Origin: Rana temporaria
Taxonomy: Eukaryota > Chordata > Amphibia > Anura > Ranidae
Assembly: GCF_905171775.1 (NCBI RefSeq)
Contig: NC_053489.1
Span: 395,579,983-395,643,982 of the forward strand
Direction: 5' to 3'
Length of the DNA: 64,000 bases
The stretch's first letter is position 1; the number at the start of each line of letters is the position of its first letter. This document shows, piece by piece, positions 57,481-64,000 of the stretch. Position numbers and translations under genes: made by a program. A model generated the notes under the pieces. The model was not told the DNA's origin, searched no databases, and worked only from the letters and a program-made list of their open reading frames with translations.

Positions 57481-57520
57481 TGCACCAACACGTTTCACCA
57501 ATGGGCTTCCTCGGGATGCA
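57481..57520 (-). ncRNA. Hammerhead-like motif
   Basis: Minus-strand order: TGCATC (stem I), CCGAGGA at the CUGANGA box (one mismatch, U4 to C), one unpaired A, stem II GCC-CATT-GGT, GAAA, CGTGTT, GGTGCA. Stem I is a complete 6-bp helix with one G-U. The single core change could still abolish cleavage. Downstream AT-rich sequence with TTTTATTTCATG resembles the tails of the other hammerhead-bearing elements. Confidence 0.5.
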
Positions 57521-57679
57521 GTTCATGATGCTGTGATTGCAAAAGCAAAAACAGGAGGGAAAACTCACTGTATAAAAACATATGGCATTTTTAACATTTT
57601 TTTTAACACAAATAGAGCTTTCCTATGGTGGTATTTAATCACCACTGGGTTTTTATTTCTTTCTAAACAAACAAAAAAG

Positions 57680-58174
57680 GTCCAAAAAGTTTGAAAAAAG
57701 ATTTTTTATAGTTTGTTACAAAATTTGTCAAACAGATAATTTTTCTCCTTCATTGCTGTGTGCTGATGAGGCACTGATTGGCTGCACTGATGGGCACTGA
57801 TAGGGCGGTCCTGACAGGTGGCACTGATGGGCACTAATAGGTGGCACTGATGGGCAGCACCAATAGGTTGCACTAATAGGTAGCACTGATGAGCGCTGAT
57901 AGGCGGCACTGATAGGTACTGGTAGGTGGGACTGATGGGCACTGATAGGTGACACTGATGAGGACTCGGAGGCACTGATGGGCACTGATTGGCAGCACTA
58001 GTGGGCACTGATTAGCAGCACTGTGGGCATTGATAGGTAGCACTAGTGGGAACTGTTGGGACTGCACTGATAATCAGGACTCAGCGATCACAGAGCACGT
58101 CCTCCCGTGATCACAGTAAAATCAGCCTGCGCTGTAGTCGTCTTTCGGTTATAGCGTGAGTGGGACGTGGTTAA
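57680..58174 (-). mobile_element. TTAACCACGTCCC-start repeat with ATCAGTGCC array
   Basis: Minus-strand counterpart of 18341-19270. It starts TTAACCACGTCCCACTCACG at 58174, then a degenerate array of CCTATCAGTGCC units (57770-58065), then an A/T-rich tail. Same family, opposite orientation. Confidence 0.7.
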
Positions 58175-58179
58175 AATTA

Positions 58180-58950
58180 TGATTCTGGTACAAAGCTGGT
58201 TACAAAGCTATTTACAAATAAAAAACATTTTTGAAAATGTTTTTAAAATAATAGTTAAATAAAGAAGTTTATTAGGGCTAATTAGGGTAGCACATGGGTT
58301 ATTAAGGGGTTAAATAGACACGTTTTTCTAAAAACATTTTTTTTTTTTACTTGTCAGTTTGCTGACAGCATCTGAAAGTCAAAGTTTGTCTCTTTGATCT
58401 GCGGATGAATGAAACAGAATACATACCTGCAGGACACCTTCAAAGATGCATATGAGCCAAGTGAACTTACACCCTCAATGTAGGAGGTATTTACAGTTTT
58501 AATTCTGCAAGCATAGACCCCCTTAAGGTATACTGTAATTCATATTGACCTACTGTCTATCATTAGGTGACACGATTGAATAGCTACATTGGAATCCTGG
58601 TAGGCAATAATCAGATGGGTTTAAGTATGTGCTGATCTGCTAGAATTAACATGTGCAGACTTTTTGTTAACCTACAATTTCTGTACAGTAATGCAAGGGT
58701 TGACCAGTTGTCTCCCTTGACACTCATAAATCTCTTGACAGCATGGAATATATACCTACTTCCAGAGCTTTGGCAATAGATTTATCTGTTGGATTGGTAT
58801 TCTTTTTTCCACGTCCATGGCTAAAATTAGAGTTAATGGGGTTCCTTTGCTAAAGTGCAAAAGTGAAAATTACCTTGCAAATTGAACACCTTGTTTCTCT
58901 TTAGTAAATCAACCCAATGACTTAATATTAATTCCCTTTTAAAATACAAA
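58180..58950. other. Spacer with a MITE end
   Basis: TTTAGTAAATCAACCCAAT near 58900 is an end of the 51559 MITE family. Nothing else recognised. Confidence 0.35.
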
Positions 58951-58954
58951 ATTC

Positions 58955-59935
58955 AATGGGGAAGGAGGCAGGGTTGTCCCCTGTCTCCTCTTCCCATTGC
59001 CCTTGCTATGGAGCCCCAGTTACCCTTTTCTTAAATCCACCCTTAATCAGAGGTTTTTATGTTAACTTTTTAAAAAAATATCTCGCTGTATGCTGATGAT
59101 AACCTGATTTATTTGGCTGACCTTGATCAGTCACTCTACCATCTTTAACCAACTATCTAGTGAGTCTAGATCCTTCTCCAGTTTTAAGGTAGATTGGGAC
59201 AAGTCGGTGCTGTTTCTCATAGACAAAGCCATAAACTATATTCATCCCACATCTAAACTTCAGGTAGTCAATACATTAAAATATTTAGTGGTCATAATAC
59301 AACTTCCATTATCCTAATACTTAGATAACACCCTTGATTCCCTTAGATTATCCCTACAGGTCCAGCTAGTCACACTGGTTTACCTGTACTACTTTCTACC
59401 CCCTAAAAAGGACAACACTTACACAACTGTGGAAGCAGCCTGCTTCCTCCTACCAACCAAACCCTAAATACGTTTATGTAGAGACGGTCAATGACAGCTA
59501 AGTATGGGTACATGTTAATACATTTTGTACCCTGAAGTTCCTTTCCTATGTAGCTAAAATGTTTCTGCAAGAACCTCTGGTATTACTCACCTCATATCCC
59601 CATTTGGCTCAACCCTGCCTTTTCTTTAATTTGCCTTTATCTCCAATGCTGCATTTAGGCCCTCGGTGGGTATCAAATATGTCTCTTACCTGAATTTTGA
59701 CCCAAACTATAAGACCTTAGAAATTCAAAAAAGAATACTACATCTCATCTACCTCATATTTTAGTTGTCCACATCCACAGTACATAGCCAAGGAACAATT
59801 AGGAGTCACTAATGTTAAAATTTCCCCCGCTTATCTAGAAAATAAAATATTTTTCTCAAACTGGCGAAACCAAGTTGATTTCCAACTATTTACAGCTCAT
59901 TTACACTTAACCATTCCCCTAAATACCATAAGGTT
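58955..59935 (+). pseudogene. L1/Tx1-type LINE reverse transcriptase remnant
   Basis: RQGCPLSPLPIALAMEPQ (from 58966) and ISLYADDNLIYLADLDQSLY (YADD at 59089-59100) lie in the same frame, the spacing and wording of L1/Tx1 reverse transcriptase motifs B and C. A frameshift later, FSSFKVDWDKSVLFLI and LKYLVVII continue the domain. Three stops lie between the motifs. The catalytic aspartates are still present, unlike in the CR1 and DIRS-like remnants. Further decayed sequence reaches the TTAA element at 59938. Confidence 0.8.
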
Positions 59936-59937
59936 AA

Positions 59938-60438
59938 AGCAGGAGTTCACCCGAAATTTTTTAACATTAGATTGAGGCTCGTTTTGTCAAGGGGAATCGG
60001 GTGTTTTTTTTTTAAACCGAAGCAGTACTTACCGTTTTAGAGATAGATCTTCTCCGCCGCTTACGGGTATGGTCTTCGGGACTGGACGTTCCTATTTGAT
60101 TGACAGTCTTCCGACACGCTTCCGACGGTCGCATACATCGCGTCACGAGTAGCCGAAAGAAGCCGAACGTCGGTGCGGCTCTATACGGCGCCTGCGCACC
60201 GACGTTCGGCTACTTTTGGAAAATCGTGACGCGATGTATGCGACCGTCGGAAGCCTGTCGGAAGACTGTCAATCAAATAGGAACGCCCAGTCCCGCAGCC
60301 CATACCCGGAAGCGGTGGAGAAGATGCATCTCTAAAACGGTAAGTACGGCTTCGATTGTAAAAAAAACACCCAATTCCCCTTGACAAAACGAGCCTCAAT
60401 CTAATGTTAAAAAAAAAGGTTTTTGGGTGAACCTCCAC
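59938..60438. mobile_element. TTAA-flanked palindrome (501 bp)
   Basis: The ends AGCAGGAGTTCACCC and (inverted) AGTGGAGGTTCACCC lie inside TTAA (59934-59937, 60439-60442). It folds around about 60188 with arms containing CAATCAAATAGGAACG and GCGACCGTCGGAAG. Same superfamily as 43447-43987 but more diverged between arms. Confidence 0.85.
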
Positions 60439-60612
60439 TTTAAGGAAAGATGAAGAATAATCTTCCCTTAACATGACTAGTGTAACTAGTCTGAATTTCA
60501 GAGCCTATAAATCTCCATCACGCACCAAACTGGACTGGTATGGCCCAAAATAAGCAGAAGAAATATATTGCCACGCACAGTCTTCCCTTGAAATAAAACT
60601 GCCTTGCTTTGC

Positions 60613-61207
60613 ATGGAGGAGCTCAGCTATGAGGAAAGATTAAAATAACTGAATTTATTAACTCTGGAGAAGAGGAGAATAAGGGGGGATATGATCCACG
60701 TGTACAAATATATAAGGGGTCCATACAGTGAACTTGGTGTTGAGTTATTCACTTTACGGTCAACACTGAGGACAAGGGGGCACTCTTTACGTCTAGAGGA
60801 AAAGAGATTTCACCTCCAAATACGGAAAGGTTTCTTCACAGTAAGAGCTGTGAAAATGTGGAACAGACTACCTCCAGAGGTGGTTATGGCCAGCTCAGTA
60901 AAGTGCTTTAGGAAAGGCCTGGATTCTTTCCTAAATGTACAGAATATAACTGAGTACTAAGATTTGTAGGTAAAGTTGACCCAGAGTAAATCCGATTGCC
61001 TCTCGGGGGATCAGGAAGATATTATTTCCCCTGTTGTAGCAAATTGGATCATGCTTTGCTGTTTTTTTTTGCCTTCCTCTGGATCAACTGTGGGTATGGA
61101 GTTGGGTGTATGGGATTGTACTTTGTTTTTCATTTTGTTTGTTTATTTTTTTGTGGTTGAACTGGATGGACTTGTGTCTTTTTTCAACCTGGCTAACTAT
61201 GTAACTA
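60613..61207 (+). pseudogene. CR1-type LINE, 3' end of ORF2 and 3' UTR
   Basis: MEELSYEERLK then a stop, then an intact frame of 89 codons with YKYIRGPYSELGVELFTLRS and VKMWNRLPPEVVMASS, stop, and a complete 3' UTR ending GGCTAACTATGTAACTAT. 5'-truncated. Younger-looking than the copy at 52.9 kb. Confidence 0.9.
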
Positions 61208-61421
61208 TAAAGCGACCACTTGCAGGTTCCAAAACTTTGCTTTGCTGCTGAAAAGTGTTACATTTGTAATTCGTTGAAAATTGTCCATGCACGCTTTACA
61301 TTGCTAATCATCGAGGGAGGAGTCTCTTAGAATGCTTGTCAATGGTAGCAGGATTCTTACATTGGTGGTCAGAGAAAAAAATGTTTTACATTGGTGAGTT
61401 GTGGGAAGTGTGGCACTCTTA

Positions 61422-61854
61422 TGCCACATACACACGATCGATGAGTTGGATCTCAAACTCATCGAGGCGATTCAGTTCGCATGTGTTGCGCTATATAAGT
61501 TTTTCACTCACTCACTCACTCACTCACTCACTTGTGTTGCATACACGCGGTCACACAAAACTTTGACCGTCAAGAAAGCAGTGACGTACAAAAAATTTAG
61601 TTTAATGATTCCGAGAATGCGTCGAATTGATTCCGAGCATGCATGTTTTTTTGCGTGTCGGAATTGCATACAGGCCATCGGAATTTCAGACAAGAACTTT
61701 TCTTGTCGGAAAAATTAGGAACCAGCTCTCAAATTTTTGCTTTTGGAAGTTCCGACAGAAAAAGTCAGATGGAGCCTACACACGGTGAGAATTTCCGACC
61801 AAAAGCTCACATCAAACTTTTCTTGTCGGAATTTCCGATCGTGTGCATGCGGCA
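61422..61854. mobile_element. TTA-flanked MITE (TGCCACATACACACGATCG)
   Basis: Termini TGCCACATACACACGATCG and (inverted) TGCCGCATGCACACGATCG lie within TTA direct repeats (61419-61421, 61855-61857). Contains a (CACT)n run at 61505-61531 and the AATGCGTCGAATTGATT centre shared with other families. Confidence 0.85.
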
Positions 61855-61983
61855 TTACAGACAACTAAATAAATCATTGATGTCAGTCATTACTTAATTG
61901 ATAGATGGGAATAGAGGCTGCGCCGAAACCAAACTCTGGCTCTGCCAAGTGACATTGGTGTGGATCTAAGCAGGCATCATTAA

Positions 61984-62378
61984 AACAGAGCTCCACCCTA
62001 AAGTGGAACTTGCGCTAATCGGAACCCAAAGACAGGTATTTGCACGCACTTCCGGGAGTCCTCACTGCAGGGAGTCTGCGGGTAGTTCGTCACTTCCCAC
62101 CCCCGCACGTTGTGTTCTGGGAAACACTTGGCTCCCAGAACACAAGGGGGACCAGTGAGGACGGCGCTGCGTGACTCGAACATGCGCTGTAGGGAATCGG
62201 GCATTGAAGCCCGGAGCGCTTTACTTCCTGTTAAATATGACGGTGGGGGCAGCAGAGTGACGAGCGATCGCTCGTCCTCTGCTGCTGATGGCGCTGGACT
62301 CCAGGACAGGTAAGTGTCCTAATATTAAAAGTCAGCAGCTGCTGGCTTTTAATATTTTTTGTTTGGCGGAGATCCGCT
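61984..62378. mobile_element. TTAA-flanked MITE
   Basis: The left AACAGAGCTCCACCC and inverted right AGCGGATCTCCGCC ends lie inside TTAA (61980-61983, 62379-62382). Internal hairpins GAGCGATCGCTC and TTGTGTTCTGGGA / TCCCAGAACACAA. Confidence 0.7.
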
Positions 62379-62416
62379 TTAAGTAGCAAATTAATCTGTC
62401 ATTGCTTACTGCTTAA

Positions 62417-63232
62417 CCACTTCACATCCCGGCTATTGTAATATGACGGTCTGCCATCCTGGGTGGCCGTCATATTATGTCTTTGGGCCTCCCGGCCGTT
62501 AGGGGGTGCGCTCCCACCGCGTGACACTCGGGTGCCGAAGCGCATTCCTGGCAGCCGCGATCGGCTGTTACAGAGCCAGGGACTTGGATCTGTGTGTGTA
62601 AACACACAGATCCACGTCCTGTCAGGGAGAGGAGACCGATGGTGTGTCCCTTGTACATATGGACACCGATCGGTCACCTCCCCCAGTCAGTCCCCTACCC
62701 CCACAGTTAGAATCACTCCCTAGGGAACACATTTAACCCCTTGATCGCCCCTAGTGTTAAACCCTTCCCTGCCAGTCACATTTGGACAATAATCAGTGCA
62801 AATTTATAGCACTGTTCGCTGTATAAATGTGAATGGTCCCAAAATAGTGTCAAAAGTGTCTGATCTGTCCGCCGCAATATCGCAGTCCTGACAAAAATCG
62901 CAGATAACCGCCATCACTATACGTTTATTGCGTTTATTTTTTTACCAAACATATGTAGAAGAATACATATCGTCTAAACTGAGAATATTTTTTTTTTTTA
63001 AATGGGATATTTATTATAGCAAAAAGTAAAAAATATTGTGTGAGCTTATAGCGCAAAAAAAACAAAAAAAAACGCAGAGATGATCAAATACCAAAGCTCT
63101 ATTTGTGAGGAAAAAAGGACGTTATTTTGTTTGGGAGCCACATCGCACAATTGTCATTCAAAGCGTGACAGTGCTGAAAGCTGAAAATTGGCCTGGGCAG
63201 GAAGAGGGTGAAAATGCCCAGTATTGAAGTGG
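62417..63232. mobile_element. 816-bp TTAA-flanked element (CCACTTC ends)
   Basis: The ends CCACTTCACATCCCGGC and (inverted) CCACTTCAATACTGGGC lie within TTAA (62413-62416, 63233-63236). The body is GC-rich on the left and A/T-rich on the right with GCAAAAAGTAAAAAATATTG. Non-coding. Its left end matches the starts at 18341 and 58174, which are therefore probably internally diverged relatives. Confidence 0.8.
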
Positions 63233-63239
63233 TTAAGGA

Positions 63240-64000
63240 ATCCCTGGAGGAACTATAGGATTCTACCAACTCTGGTTGAGAAAGGTTTTTAGTTCATTTG
63301 CATTCTGCAAATAGAATGTTTGGAACTCTACCGTAGGCTCTTTACTATTGAGACACTAATGCAGACTATATACAATTATCATATTTTAGTAAGCTATCTA
63401 AAGGGCTGAAGAATTTTGCACAGAACTGAAAACTGGTACCTCATTATGACACTGCATAGACAGCGCTTTGAACCATGGGAGGGAATTGTAGATTCAAGGT
63501 CTTTGTACAGTATTTTAACATATACAGTACATATTTAGTCTCTTTTGTTGTTTTGATCTTTCCATTCTGTAAAATTAGTATATTGTTAGCAGCAGTTAGT
63601 GTTGACAGTTCTAGAATGGCCTACAATATATACAGTACTCAGCACTTGTGTGGCAGTAAGAATAGGTTTCTAATATTATCTAAAAGGAGGAGAAGTGAAG
63701 CCAAGAATTACACAGACATCAGGGAATTTATAGCAAGTATAAATATGACCACCCTGGGATACATAACATACTTTATTGTAGGTGATTCTGCTCTTCACAT
63801 TTGTATTTAGAAAGACTATTATAAAGAAGCACACAAATTAGTGACCCTGATCAGAAAAGGGCAGTGCAGTTAATACTGCTGTGGAGCAAAAGCTTTTGCA
63901 AGTACACACTTGCTGAGTGTTCCAGCATGTCCCATACTAAAGAATTATTTGGAGGTACCAGCAAAGGTTTTTTCAACACCTTCAGTTCTTTAATAGAGGC
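63240..64000. other. Spacer without recognised feature
   Basis: AT-rich; an open frame of 111 codons at 63475-63810 matches no family known to me and has no other support. Confidence 0.4.

Noticed and set aside
63475..63810. 111-codon + frame as a possible host exon or gene
   Set aside because: No recognisable domain, AT-driven composition, and no clear splice or promoter signal.
1..64000. tRNA or rRNA genes
   Set aside because: No B-box-like GGTTCGAATCC with matching A-box and cloverleaf was found by eye; a tRNAscan run would be decisive.

Overview
The window looks like gene-poor nuclear DNA from an anuran amphibian, most likely a ranid-type frog. The basis is recall of repeat families: many short inverted-terminal-repeat elements whose ends read GTACACACGATC or close variants, CR1-type LINE ends, TTAA-flanked elements and 11-31 bp minisatellites. 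AT-rich spacer, long microsatellites and the lack of any compact gene array also point to a large vertebrate genome. No species can be named from the sequence alone.

The only host coding sequence I can support is one 73-bp exon on the + strand at 41244-41316. It has a pyrimidine-rich tract and CAG acceptor, a GTAAGA donor, and 24 codons matching the N-terminal LUFS/LisH region of the SSBP2/3/4 (SSDP) family. Everything else would then be intron 1 (upstream) and intron 2 (downstream) of that gene. Every other long reading frame is transposon debris or tandem repeat.

Layout. 1-12.6 kb: a short MITE, a LINE endonuclease remnant, CR1 3' ends, and several elements with hammerhead-ribozyme-like motifs, including a 1.4-kb insertion that is a perfect 653-bp-arm palindrome with a 14-bp target duplication. 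13-23.3 kb: two hAT-type elements with minisatellite interiors, further minisatellites, and foldback elements. 23.5-28.3 kb: decayed DIRS-like reverse transcriptase and recombinase pieces, a hAT MITE, and a CR1 3' end. 29-38 kb: microsatellites, TWA-flanked MITEs and foldbacks. 40-41.3 kb: a hAT MITE and the SSBP exon. 43-52 kb: a TTAA-flanked palindrome, a CR1 reverse transcriptase pseudogene and a complete but dead Tc1-like transposon. 53-64 kb: an old LINE, another hammerhead-like motif, an L1/Tx1-type reverse transcriptase remnant, a CR1 end and several TTAA or TWA elements.

The most interesting signal is a set of five loci (one present twice in the palindrome) sharing the pattern CUGANGA-like core, one unpaired base, a paired stem II with different sequence each time, GAAA, and a YGYGU-type stem III. 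The stems differ in sequence but still pair. At two loci the surrounding insertion can be bounded exactly by 14- and 15-bp target duplications inside older repeats. This fits hammerhead-bearing Penelope-like or retrozyme-type retroelements; the family assignment is inference.
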